Below, one piece after another: positions 1 through 7,601 of a DNA stretch of 8,144 nucleotides. A program made the translations under genes and the position numbers. The DNA comes from Bacillota bacterium. GTDB lineage: Bacteria; Bacillota; Clostridia; Saccharofermentanales; Fastidiosipilaceae. The notes under the pieces are model-generated. The model saw only the letters and a list, made by a program, of their open reading frames with translations. It searched no databases and was not told where the DNA came from. Each line of letters opens with the position of its first letter. The first letter of the stretch is position 1. The stretch lies in contig JAEZVR010000136.1 of assembly GCA_023420715.1 (NCBI GenBank), positions 1 through 8,144 of the forward strand. The letters run 5' to 3'.

Positions 1-2968
1 TCCCACACCCGGGGCAGTTTTTGGGCGGCATATCAAAACCTGAGCCATATTGCCCCCCTTCATCAAAATCACTGTATCGGCAATGTGGACAGCGGTAATG
101 TGGGCACAAAGGATTGACTTCAGTAATGCCACAAAAATGTGCGACGACAGATGATCCCACCGAGCCACGGGATCCCACGATATAACCATCCTCATTCGAT
201 TTTTTGACCAGCTTATAAGCGATGTAATACATGATGGCAAAACCATTGTCGATGATCGCCTTCAATTCACGTTCAACACGCTGGCGGACAATATCCGGCA
301 AATGGCCATCTTTTTCATACAAGGCCTTAGCCGTCTCCCAAGTCAGACGACGAACCTCTTCATCTGCTTCGGGAATCAGTGGCGGGAAAGAGCCTTTGGG
401 GAAAGGGCGCAGATCTGGTGAAATGCGCGATGCGATTTTTTTCGGATTTTCAACAACCATCTGATAGGCCAATTGAGGATCAAAATAATCAAAACAGGCC
501 AGCATTTCTTCTGTTGTTCGAAAGTAAAGATCCGGCTGTTGATCGGCATCCGAATAGCCCATATTCATTTGCATAATCGTCCGAGAAATCCCATCTGATT
601 GATGCAAATAATGGCTGTCACAAGTAGCCACGATCGGGCGTTTGGTAAGCTGGGCCAACGAGACAACCAAGCGATTTAAATTTTTAAGATCCTCAACATC
701 ATCCACATGATTATCTGGCATGCGCAACAAATACTGATTATTCGACAACGGCTGAATTTCCAAATAATCGTAAAAATAGGCAAGTTGGCGAACTGATTTT
801 TGTGTTAAGGCCTCTTGGGCGGCTGCAAAATTGCCACCGACCTGCGCATACAATTGCTTAATTTGTCTAAAAACCTCTCCGGCTTCGCAGGCTGAGCCAA
901 ATATCAAACCAGGTCTTAAGTACGTCAAAAGGCTTTTAGGCAAACGCGGCTTTCTAAAATAATATTGCGTATGTCCTGCGGATACCAATCGATACAGGTG
1001 GTACAAGCCCAATAAATCCTGGGCCAAAATAATAATATGATGTGTTTTGGTTTTTCGCTGTGTAATCTCACCACGCGGTAATTGGCCAGCCATTTGATTC
1101 AGCATTTCCAAGCTGGGCGATTCCAAGCGCTCATATAAAGTTGCAAAAATCTCACCTGCGGCACGGGCATCATCCACTGCGCGATGATGTTGATCCAAAC
1201 GAATATGGAGTTTTTCTGCCACCTGGTTTAAGCGATGCGACGGCAGTTCGGGCAGACAATAGCGAGCTAAAGCCACGGTATCGATGGCCGTTGGATTAAA
1301 GCGAATTTTAGGTGCCGTATCCTTAGCCATACGATCACCTTCATAACGCAAAAAGCTTAAATCGAACAAGACATTATGTCCAACAATTGGATCAGCACCA
1401 ATAAAGGCCTTCAATTCGGGTAACACCGTCTCAATAGAAGGTTTATCAATTAAATCCAAATCCGTGATACCAGTCAGGGAGACAATTTTTTCTGGCAAAC
1501 TCTGATTCGGATTAACAAGGGTAGAAAAAGATGCTTCACTGGCCTCAAAGCGTCCCGTTTGCGCATTTTTAATAAATCGAATGGCACCAACTTCAATGAT
1601 TTGAGACACTTGTGGATCCAACCCTGTTGTCTCCACATCTATCGCGACAAAACGATCGCCCAATTCGGGCTTGAGAAGATCGTAACAGATGGTTGGGCCA
1701 TCATCCACCAGATAACCTTCCATACCATAAATCAGCTTAATTGACTTGCCCGCCTTGCGATGGGCATCTACTGTTTCGCAAGCTTCTGGAAATGCCTGAA
1801 CAACACCATGATCTGTGATTGCCACTGCCTCGTGCCCAAAATGGACGGCCAAATCGACCAATTCTCGAGCGGAAGGCATGGCGTCCTGACTGCTCATTTT
1901 GGTATGGCAATGTAATTCAATGCGTTTTTGAGGCGCCAAATCTTGACGCTGTTTTGGGGCGGCCACGATTTCCATCCCACGTACCATGGCAATTAAATCT
2001 TTGTCGAAGCGATTATAGCTCACCTCTGCCTGAATACCACACCATGGCTTTTGTTTTAATACCGGTTCAATTTCTTCTCCAATTTCTGGTTTGACAAACA
2101 TTCGACAAGCGATAGCACCGTCAATACCAAATGCGTCAAATTTAATCAGTAGGCGTGTTTGATCGCTCACTAACCGCGATTCATATTGACACACTTGTCC
2201 GATAAAATGTGCCATTCCAGTGTCCGAATCCATTGAAGCTATCGGAATCGGCGAAAGATGAGGATCAATTTTGCCAAAAAGCACATCTGCCTTTTTCTTA
2301 TATTTCGGTTGATAACGTTTATAGGTTGCGGAATCCTGAGAACTCTGTTTTTCGGCCCGCCCACCCGATGTTTCTAAGGGCTGTTTTGCCGGCACAAAAA
2401 TCGGTGCATTGACCTGACCTTCGTGATAACGATCTTCCATCGTAAGTAACTGTATATCTCGAATAATCTCAATATCCAAACCCAATTGACGCCGATAGCG
2501 TTGTTTAAGCTCTTGGACAAGTGACTGATTAAACTGTCCTTCAAAAACAGACTGAACTTGAAAAACCAAGGTATTTTGACGGGTTATCACACGGCTGTTT
2601 TCGAGCACAAAACTCCAAAAACCCTGTTTTTGATTCATTTGCTGACAAATCCAAGGAAAAAAATGCAAAGCAAGCGCTTCCGTTTCCTGCGTCTTCAATA
2701 AGGTTTCGCAAGAAAAACGCACATCGACCTCAGGTGCACCAAATATTGATGAACACGCCTGACAAAAAGGCTCCACGGCAGACGCATCTGGCAATTCGTC
2801 TAAAGCCAAATGCAGGCATAGGGTTTGCTGGCCACGTGTCATCAACTGGATAATACGCGCATCTAACAAGCCAGTCGTTGCAAGGGCAGGATTGGTCTGA
2901 AAGGCCTCTGCGTCTATATGTTGGATCAGCTGACCAAGGCGAATCTGATCTGAATGTGGATCGCTCAA
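1..2968 (-). CDS. polC: DNA polymerase III alpha subunit, Gram-positive PolC type (3'-truncated by window edge)
   Basis: Replicative DNA polymerase of Bacillota, combining DNA synthesis and 3'-5' proofreading in one chain. I translated 989 complete codons in one open frame to the window edge; the family is about 1,430-1,450 residues, so most of the catalytic polymerase domain is outside. Visible in order: N-terminal domain (about 1-190), charged linker, OB-type domain (about 229-345), first PHP part with H353-C-H355 and ITDHG, an inserted DnaQ-type exonuclease (about 440-612) and second PHP part (about 630-855). The exonuclease has D444-V-E446, D536, H595 and D600, a complete DEDDh set. The polymerase region then begins, with GSRGSVGSS (932-940) and a four-cysteine zinc finger (C960, C963, C985, C988). 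The start is TTG, overlapping the ispG stop as TTGA: a TGA lies in frame three codons upstream, and the next in-frame candidates, TTG and ATG at residues 34 and 43, would remove N-terminal sequence. PolC rather than DnaE is certain from the nested exonuclease. Confidence 0.97.
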   Translation of the reverse strand, partial: MSDPHSDQIRLGQLIQHIDAEAFQTNPALATTGLLDARIIQLMTRGQQTLCLHLALDELPDASAVEPFCQACSSIFGAPEVDVRFSCETLLKTQETEALALHFFPWICQQMNQKQGFWSFVLENSRVITRQNTLVFQVQSVFEGQFNQSLVQELKQRYRRQLGLDIEIIRDIQLLTMEDRYHEGQVNAPIFVPAKQPLETSGGRAEKQSSQDSATYKRYQPKYKKKADVLFGKIDPHLSPIPIASMDSDTGMAHFIGQVCQYESRLVSDQTRLLIKFDAFGIDGAIACRMFVKPEIGEEIEPVLKQKPWCGIQAEVSYNRFDKDLIAMVRGMEIVAAPKQRQDLAPQKRIELHCHTKMSSQDAMPSARELVDLAVHFGHEAVAITDHGVVQAFPEACETVDAHRKAGKSIKLIYGMEGYLVDDGPTICYDLLKPELGDRFVAIDVETTGLDPQVSQIIEVGAIRFIKNAQTGRFEASEASFSTLVNPNQSLPEKIVSLTGITDLDLIDKPSIETVLPELKAFIGADPIVGHNVLFDLSFLRYEGDRMAKDTAPKIRFNPTAIDTVALARYCLPELPSHRLNQVAEKLHIRLDQHHRAVDDARAAGEIFATLYERLESPSLEMLNQMAGQLPRGEITQRKTKTHHIIILAQDLLGLYHLYRLVSAGHTQYYFRKPRLPKSLLTYLRPGLIFGSACEAGEVFRQIKQLYAQVGGNFAAAQEALTQKSVRQLAYFYDYLEIQPLSNNQYLLRMPDNHVDDVEDLKNLNRLVVSLAQLTKRPIVATCDSHYLHQSDGISRTIMQMNMGYSDADQQPDLYFRTTEEMLACFDYFDPQLAYQMVVENPKKIASRISPDLRPFPKGSFPPLIPEADEEVRRLTWETAKALYEKDGHLPDIVRQRVERELKAIIDNGFAIMYYIAYKLVKKSNEDGYIVGSRGSVGSSVVAHFCGITEVNPLCPHYRCPHCRYSDFDEGGQYGSGFDMPPKNCPGCG

Positions 2969-4053
2969 GACTGATCACCCACCTTTTTGACCTGTTCATC
3001 GATCAATTGAAACAAAGCATCAATGGCTTCTGCTTCTCGAACAGTAGCTACACGTTCGCCTTTTACGAACAAAACAAACTGCCCCACACCCCCTGCAATG
3101 CCAATATCCGCATCTTTTGCTTCTCCGGGGCCATTGACAACACAGCCCATCACCGCTACCTTGAGCGGCACTTGATATTTGGACAAACGCGTTTCCACGG
3201 CCTGCGCAATTTCAATTAAATTGACCTTTGTACGACCACAAGTTGGACAAGAAATGAGGGTTGGCCCACTTTGTCTCAAAGCGAGCGATGCCAATATCTG
3301 CTTAGCCGCCTGTACCTCTAAAACTGGATCCCCAGTCAAAGAGACCCGTATGGTATCGCCAATACCTTCTGCAAGTAGGGTTCCAATACCCACAGCAGAC
3401 CGGATGATACCCACTTGAGGCGTACCTGCTTCTGTAACACCGACATGCAATGGATAATCGGACTGCTTGGCAATTTCTCGATATGCCGCAATGGTCATCA
3501 CCGGATCACTCGATTTAAGTGACAAAATCATTTGGTCATATCCACAAGTTTCAATACAATGAGCCGCTTCTAAGGCACTTTCTGCAAGCGCCTGAGGCGT
3601 TACACCACCATATTTTTGAATCAAATCCGGATGCAAAGATCCCGAATTCACACCCACACGAATCGGAATCTGCCGCTCTTTTGCCGCCAGCACGACTTCT
3701 TTGACACGGTCCATCCCGCCAATATTCCCTGGGTTAATTCGAATCTTAGCCACCCCTTGTTTAATCGCTTCCAAAGCCAACCGATAATCGAAGTGAATAT
3801 CTGCAACAATGGGCAGGGGCGAACGCGCACAGATCTCCCCTAAAGCTTGAGCGGCATGTTGGTTTAGAACAGCGAGGCGCGTTAAATCACAGCCCGCCTC
3901 ATGCAATGCATTAATTTGGCGCAAGGTACCGTCGATATCACAGGTATCCGTATTATTCATAGACTGCACAATAATGGGAGCATCTCCACCGATGAGCAAA
4001 GAACCAACCGCAATTGTGCGTGTCTGATGACGTTCCCCCAGATAATGGGACAT
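2965..4053 (-). CDS. ispG: 4-hydroxy-3-methylbut-2-en-1-yl diphosphate synthase (IspG/GcpE)
   Basis: Penultimate enzyme of the MEP isoprenoid pathway: a cytoplasmic iron-sulfur enzyme that reductively converts methylerythritol cyclodiphosphate to HMBPP. The 362-residue product is close to the E. coli length (372). The N-terminal TIM-barrel part carries VQSMNNTDT (29-37), ADIHFDY (84-90) and KIRINPGN (103-110). The C-terminal domain has all [4Fe-4S] ligands: C269-P-T-C272, C304 in MGCVVNGPGE, and E311, the same spacing as the E. coli C270/C273/C305/E312 set. The start is an ATG four bases after a perfect AGGAGG, and the upstream rseP stop overlaps that site, so the two genes are cotranscribed. 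The 3' end overlaps the polC start. Together with dxr upstream, it indicates that this organism makes isoprenoids by the MEP route. The gene looks intact. Confidence 0.97.
   Translation of the reverse strand: MSHYLGERHQTRTIAVGSLLIGGDAPIIVQSMNNTDTCDIDGTLRQINALHEAGCDLTRLAVLNQHAAQALGEICARSPLPIVADIHFDYRLALEAIKQGVAKIRINPGNIGGMDRVKEVVLAAKERQIPIRVGVNSGSLHPDLIQKYGGVTPQALAESALEAAHCIETCGYDQMILSLKSSDPVMTIAAYREIAKQSDYPLHVGVTEAGTPQVGIIRSAVGIGTLLAEGIGDTIRVSLTGDPVLEVQAAKQILASLALRQSGPTLISCPTCGRTKVNLIEIAQAVETRLSKYQVPLKVAVMGCVVNGPGEAKDADIGIAGGVGQFVLFVKGERVATVREAEAIDALFQLIDEQVKKVGDQS
2979..2984 (-). promoter_or_regulatory. Putative polC ribosome binding site
   Basis: AGGTGG, one mismatch from AGGAGG, lies inside the ispG 3' end, ten bases before the TTG at 2968. 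It is weaker and more distant than the ispG site, in keeping with a modestly expressed replicative polymerase that may depend on coupling to ispG translation. Confidence 0.45.
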
Positions 4054-4057
4054 GCTA

Positions 4058-4063
4058 CCTCCT
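4058..4063 (-). promoter_or_regulatory. ispG ribosome binding site overlapping the rseP stop codon
   Basis: A perfect AGGAGG ends four bases before the ispG ATG. The rseP stop TAG supplies its first two bases (TAGGAGG), so terminating rseP ribosomes stand on the ispG initiation region, which favours translational coupling. Confidence 0.8.
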
Positions 4064-5402
4064 ATCGAAACAACCTGACAAGGTCATAGTAGAGTGAAAA
4101 AACCATCAGCAATAATAGAATGACGATCCCAATAATGGATACGATCGTTTGGGTTTTGGGCTTTAATGGCCTGCCTCGAATGCCTTCCACGCCAAGTAAA
4201 AGCAATTGATTCCCGTCGAGCATGGGGATCGGGAGCAAATTCATAATACCTAAACTCAAAGACAACAAGGCAAATAAACGTAGGAGCATTAGACATTTTT
4301 CGCCCAAAGAAGCCGCCTCTGCCTTTACAACCCCTGTAATCATATTGACGATCCCAACAGGTCCAGACAGACTCTGGTCAGGCTTTAGACGCCCCGTAAT
4401 TAAAGCGCCCAAGCCTTTAAAGGTAGAGCGAACGAAAGACCAGCTATATGAAAATGCGTAAGGTACTGCTCTTAAGGCGTGTCGATCTAGACTCATGGAA
4501 AACCCATACGGCAAGTATCCTGTTTGCTTTTGGCTTCTCATTTCAATCACTTTTTGTTGCCCATTGCGCTCAATGGTCATCAAATATGCGTCCGCCTTTT
4601 TTGTCTGCAAAACATATTGTAAATCAGCAAAACGCACTGGCTCATTATCAATTTTTAAAATAATATCGCCCGCTTGCAAGCCCGGTCTGCCATTATTGTT
4701 GCCAGGCGCAACAGACTGCACAATCAACTGATCTTGATTCGGCTTTAGCTGAATACCCAAACGAAAGCGTGTGACTTTTTCCGGCTCAGACACCAAGGAT
4801 TTTTCTTCCCCATTTCGTTCAATATCCAGTAAAAGTGGTTCTTCCGGATTGGACAACATCTGAACGGTCGCCAAATCGATGTCGTTACGAATGGGTTGAT
4901 GATTAACCCGCAACAAAGTGTCTCCCGGTAAAACACCCGCCGAAGCCAGTCGCGTATCCGACTCAACAAACTGAACCTTAGGCACAGGCATACCGGTAAT
5001 GATAAACAGCAAGATAAATGCCAAAATCCCGGACAAGATATTCACCAAAGGTCCAGCAAAAATCACAGCGGCACGTTCGCGTTTGGTTTTGTTCGTAAAC
5101 CAACCGCTTCGATCAATATCATCTTGATCACCTGTCTCTACTGGCATATTAAGCGCTTTGTCATCCACCTCTGCAGCATCATACTCTCCAACAAAATGAA
5201 CCGCAGCCCCAATGGGAATGAGGCAGATATTGTATTCGATTCCCTGTCTATGCCAAGTCACCAACTTAGGACCCATGAAGATTTGAAAGCGTTTAATGGC
5301 AAAGCCTAATTTACGCCCTGTTAAATAATGACCCAATTCATGGATTGTCATCATCAAACCAAGCATCAAGAATCCAATTAAAATACCACCAATGGTGCTC
5401 AT
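4062..5402 (-). CDS. rseP: RseP/RasP-family intramembrane site-2 zinc metalloprotease with two PDZ domains
   Basis: Site-2 protease family: an integral membrane zinc protease that cuts transmembrane segments after a first extracytoplasmic cleavage, typically of anti-sigma factors (RseA in E. coli, RsiW in B. subtilis). The substrate here is unknown. In the 446-residue product, HELGH (21-25) lies in the first membrane helix. The second helix contains FAGPLVNI (115-122), and NLLPIPMLDG (388-397) supplies the third zinc ligand, D396. A final helix spans about 417-442. Two PDZ-like modules (about 143-216 and 226-291) lie between helices 2 and 3. LSGPVGIVNM (345-354) is the usual motif ahead of helix 3. 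I chose the ATG overlapping the dxr stop (ATGA): it has AAAGGA six bases upstream, whereas an in-frame ATG 14 codons earlier (5444) would add a polar tail within dxr. The acidic stretch at about 73-101, after helix 1, is less typical. Family assignment is firm; physiological partner is inference. Confidence 0.95.
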   Translation of the reverse strand: MSTIGGILIGFLMLGLMMTIHELGHYLTGRKLGFAIKRFQIFMGPKLVTWHRQGIEYNICLIPIGAAVHFVGEYDAAEVDDKALNMPVETGDQDDIDRSGWFTNKTKRERAAVIFAGPLVNILSGILAFILLFIITGMPVPKVQFVESDTRLASAGVLPGDTLLRVNHQPIRNDIDLATVQMLSNPEEPLLLDIERNGEEKSLVSEPEKVTRFRLGIQLKPNQDQLIVQSVAPGNNNGRPGLQAGDIILKIDNEPVRFADLQYVLQTKKADAYLMTIERNGQQKVIEMRSQKQTGYLPYGFSMSLDRHALRAVPYAFSYSWSFVRSTFKGLGALITGRLKPDQSLSGPVGIVNMITGVVKAEAASLGEKCLMLLRLFALLSLSLGIMNLLPIPMLDGNQLLLLGVEGIRGRPLKPKTQTIVSIIGIVILLLLMVFSLYYDLVRLFR

Positions 5403-6586
5403 GGGCAGTCCTTTCTCTTTCCTATCATCGTTTCCTTTACCCATGATCTGACACGTGCATCGATGTTGCAGACGCCGTCAAAATCCATCGCAGATGCAGA
5501 TGAACCAAAATCTTTCTCCAACGCCGCTTCGACAATCGACAAAATACTTAAAAAAGATATTTGTCGTGTCAAAAAAGCTTCAACTGCCACTTCATTCGCC
5601 GCATTTAAAACAATCGGCGCCACGACATTTTCTTGAAAAGCTCTTTTGGCAAGGTTGGGCGCTTTGGATAGGTGTTCTGGTATCGCTTCAAAAGCCAGTT
5701 TCATCCCGCCAGATGTAAACGGATTAAAGCGCCGGTTGCTGCAATCGACATGTGCACCACCCGCCAACGCAATTTGAATGGGTAAGGTCATATCGGGTTG
5801 ACTCAATTGAGCCAGAACAGATCCATCTTGCCATTCTACCATGGAGTGAATTAAACTTTGCGGATGAATCACAAGATCAATATGATCTGGGGTTGTATCA
5901 AACAAATGACAAGCCTCAATCAACTCTAGACCCTTGTTCATTAAAGTAGCAGAATCAATGCTAATTTTCCGTCCCATTTGCCACGTTGGATGAGCAAGCG
6001 CATCTTCGACGGTCACTTGTTTTAAATCGGCCTGACTTTTTTGGCGAAAAGGACCGCCAGAAGCCGTCAGCCAAAGTTTATGCCATTCTTTTGGCGATCC
6101 AGCTTGTAAGCATTGCCAAATTGCGGAATGCTCACTGTCCACGGGAAAAATAGAACAGCCCTTTTCCGCTGCCAATTGCTTGACCAAATGTCCCCCTGTC
6201 ACCAAAGCCTCTTTGTTTGCAAGCGCAATGGGCTTTCGATTTTCTAAAGCCGCCAAACAAGAAGCCAATCCTGCCAAACCAACAATGGCACACATGACCA
6301 ATTCTGCCTCGGTCGTCCGCGCCAATAGGGAGACTGGATCCTGTTGATCTTCCACCACTTCAGTGGGCAAGTGATGAGCCTGAATAAAGGCTTTAAGCGC
6401 CGGCAGTTGTGTTTGATCTGCCATGGTAACACGCCGAGGTACCCATTCAAGCACCTGTTCTTGGATGCGAGACAGCTGATAACCGCCAGCCAAATCAGTT
6501 ACACGGATACCGTATGTGCGGCAGACTGCCAATGTTTGTTGTCCGATAGAACCGGTTGAACCTAAAACACAAATGGATGAAAACAT
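5399..6586 (-). CDS. dxr: 1-deoxy-D-xylulose 5-phosphate reductoisomerase (Dxr/IspC)
   Basis: First committed enzyme of the MEP pathway: rearranges and reduces DXP to methylerythritol 4-phosphate with NADPH and a divalent metal; it is the target of fosmidomycin. The 395-residue product matches the usual length (about 380-400). The NADPH-binding Rossmann motif GSTGSIG is at residues 9-15, ALANKEALV at 121-129, and the metal ligands are D150, E152 and E221. TASGGPF (174-180) and SIDSATLMNKGLE (209-221) form the substrate site, and HPQSLIHSMVEW (241-252) and VLNAANEVAVEAFL (326-339) are also well conserved. The frame also allows a TTG two codons upstream (6592), but the AGGG at 6594-6597 sits seven bases from the ATG at 6586 and only about one base from that TTG, so I prefer the ATG. 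It overlaps rseP by four bases and is separated from cdsA by a terminator-like hairpin, so its expression may be partly uncoupled from uppS-cdsA. Confidence 0.97.
   Translation of the reverse strand: MFSSICVLGSTGSIGQQTLAVCRTYGIRVTDLAGGYQLSRIQEQVLEWVPRRVTMADQTQLPALKAFIQAHHLPTEVVEDQQDPVSLLARTTEAELVMCAIVGLAGLASCLAALENRKPIALANKEALVTGGHLVKQLAAEKGCSIFPVDSEHSAIWQCLQAGSPKEWHKLWLTASGGPFRQKSQADLKQVTVEDALAHPTWQMGRKISIDSATLMNKGLELIEACHLFDTTPDHIDLVIHPQSLIHSMVEWQDGSVLAQLSQPDMTLPIQIALAGGAHVDCSNRRFNPFTSGGMKLAFEAIPEHLSKAPNLAKRAFQENVVAPIVLNAANEVAVEAFLTRQISFLSILSIVEAALEKDFGSSASAMDFDGVCNIDARVRSWVKETMIGKRKDCP
5409..5414 (-). promoter_or_regulatory. rseP ribosome binding site (decides the start)
   Basis: AAAGGA, six bases before the ATG at 5402, lies inside the 3' end of dxr. 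It supports the ATGA-overlap start over the in-frame ATG at 5444, 14 codons upstream. Confidence 0.65.
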
Positions 6587-6593
6587 CTTCAAA

Positions 6594-6598
6594 CCCTA
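6594..6598 (-). promoter_or_regulatory. dxr ribosome binding site (decides the start)
   Basis: TAGGG reads toward dxr, ending seven bases from the ATG at 6586 but almost touching the alternative TTG at 6592, which favours the ATG. It lies immediately after the T-tract of the cdsA-dxr hairpin, so folding or processing of that structure could affect its accessibility. Confidence 0.55.
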
Positions 6599-6599
6599 C

Positions 6600-6635
6600 A
6601 ATAAAAAGTTGACCGATGGATAACCATCGATCAAC
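6600..6635 (-). terminator. Intrinsic terminator-like hairpin between cdsA and dxr
   Basis: On the minus strand, GTTGATCGATGG (6635-6624) and CCATCGGTCAAC (6619-6608) form a 12-bp stem, 11 Watson-Crick pairs and one G-U, around a TTAT loop. The tract TTTTTATT follows at once (6607-6600). On the plus strand no T-run follows the hairpin, so the signal is directional and matches the gene orientation. It begins 24 bases past the cdsA stop and ends just before the dxr ribosome binding site. It could be a terminator or attenuator with partial read-through, or a stabilising or processing structure. I see no convincing promoter between it and dxr. The hairpin is plain in the sequence; its function is inference. 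Confidence 0.68.
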
Positions 6636-6659
6636 CAATTGTCTATTTTGGAAATTGAT

Positions 6660-7601
6660 TTAACGCCAGAAAGAATAGCACACACAGATTAGAAAAGAAA
6701 TGGGCAAGCTAAACAATACGCTGTCAAAACGGTCTAGGATCCCGCCATGACCTGGCAAGAGTTGACTAAAATCTTTACATCCAGTTAAGCGTTTTATACC
6801 AGATCCCATCCAATCCCCCAATTGAGAGACGAGACTTAAAATCGCGCCACTCAAGAATCCAAAGAGGATGACCACCCCAGCACCTGAACGAAGTGGCGGC
6901 ATACCACTCATGAAAATGAGGAAGTACAAAATACCAAATAATGCAGCACCTGCAATACCGCCAGCAACACCTTCCAGAGACTTATTGGGACTTAATTTGG
7001 GTAAAATCTTCCGTCTACCATAATTGGTTCCCACATAATAACCTGCAATATCCGAAATCCAGGGTGTTATCAAAGCAAACAACAGCCATCGCCAGCCATT
7101 TGCCACACCGAACAGATAGACAATGGCGAAACTAAAGGGTAAAGCCAAATAGAAAATCGGCGTGACATTAATAAAGGTCGTCGGGAGACTTTCTGGACCG
7201 CGCTTTAATAGATTAAAGGTAACTGTACCTAAAATGAAGATGCCAGAAATAACCATAAAACAACCCAGTGCCATGAAGGTCAGCCAGACCTGATCTGTAC
7301 TCCAATACTCATCCAAAAAAGGACCCTTGATTGTAATTAAATGCCATCCAGGGCGTAACCCACGATAGGCTAACCAAGCAATAAAGGGGGTAATCACCAT
7401 GGCACCACTGATTAAACTTAAGGTCAAAGATAAATTCTTAAAGCGTTTTTTCATCGCGTGGTGATATTCAAAGACACATAGGAATAACACACCGACGAAA
7501 AACAATGCGGTCAACAGCGGCCATTTAATGCCTAACCCCATGATGAGGGCAATGACGCCTCCGAACACGGCACCTGTAATTACACGTTTTTGAGCATTCA
7601 T
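6660..7601 (-). CDS. cdsA: Phosphatidate cytidylyltransferase (CDP-diglyceride synthase)
   Basis: Integral membrane enzyme making CDP-diacylglycerol from CTP and phosphatidic acid, the branch point for phosphatidylglycerol and other phospholipids. The 313-residue product has about eight hydrophobic segments. The family signature spans S267-D293: S-x-x-K-R, then K276-D277, PGHGG (283-287) and D290-R-F-D293, which fits the CDS pattern in full. Upstream, TPWISDIAGYYVG (179-191) and KLSPNKSLEG (202-211) supply further conserved catalytic-site residues. It is longer than the B. subtilis enzyme (about 270); much of the difference seems to be a hydrophilic loop at about 78-106 (RGLRPGWHLITIKGPFLDEY) between membrane segments. 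The ATG overlaps the uppS stop (ATGA) and is preceded by GGAGGAG seven bases away, so it is translationally coupled to uppS. The gene ends at TAA, ahead of the hairpin that separates it from dxr. Confidence 0.97.
   Translation of the reverse strand: MNAQKRVITGAVFGGVIALIMGLGIKWPLLTALFFVGVLFLCVFEYHHAMKKRFKNLSLTLSLISGAMVITPFIAWLAYRGLRPGWHLITIKGPFLDEYWSTDQVWLTFMALGCFMVISGIFILGTVTFNLLKRGPESLPTTFINVTPIFYLALPFSFAIVYLFGVANGWRWLLFALITPWISDIAGYYVGTNYGRRKILPKLSPNKSLEGVAGGIAGAALFGILYFLIFMSGMPPLRSGAGVVILFGFLSGAILSLVSQLGDWMGSGIKRLTGCKDFSQLLPGHGGILDRFDSVLFSLPISFLICVCYSFWR

Noticed and set aside
1..2968. Possible frameshift in polC
   Set aside because: The frame set by the TTG start carries the PHP, exonuclease, GSRGSVGSS and zinc-finger motifs without interruption down to the window edge.
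2878..3219. 113-codon plus-strand open frame across the ispG-polC junction
   Set aside because: It lies wholly antisense to two well-supported genes, has no recognisable motif and looks like a shadow of the coding frames.
5403..5444. Longer rseP starting at 5444 inside dxr
   Set aside because: It adds a 14-residue polar tail before the first membrane helix; the ATG at 5402 has a better-placed ribosome binding site and the typical ATGA overlap.
6587..6659. Internal promoter for dxr in the cdsA-dxr gap
   Set aside because: I found no pair of -35 and -10 like hexamers with acceptable spacing; the gap is mostly taken up by the hairpin.
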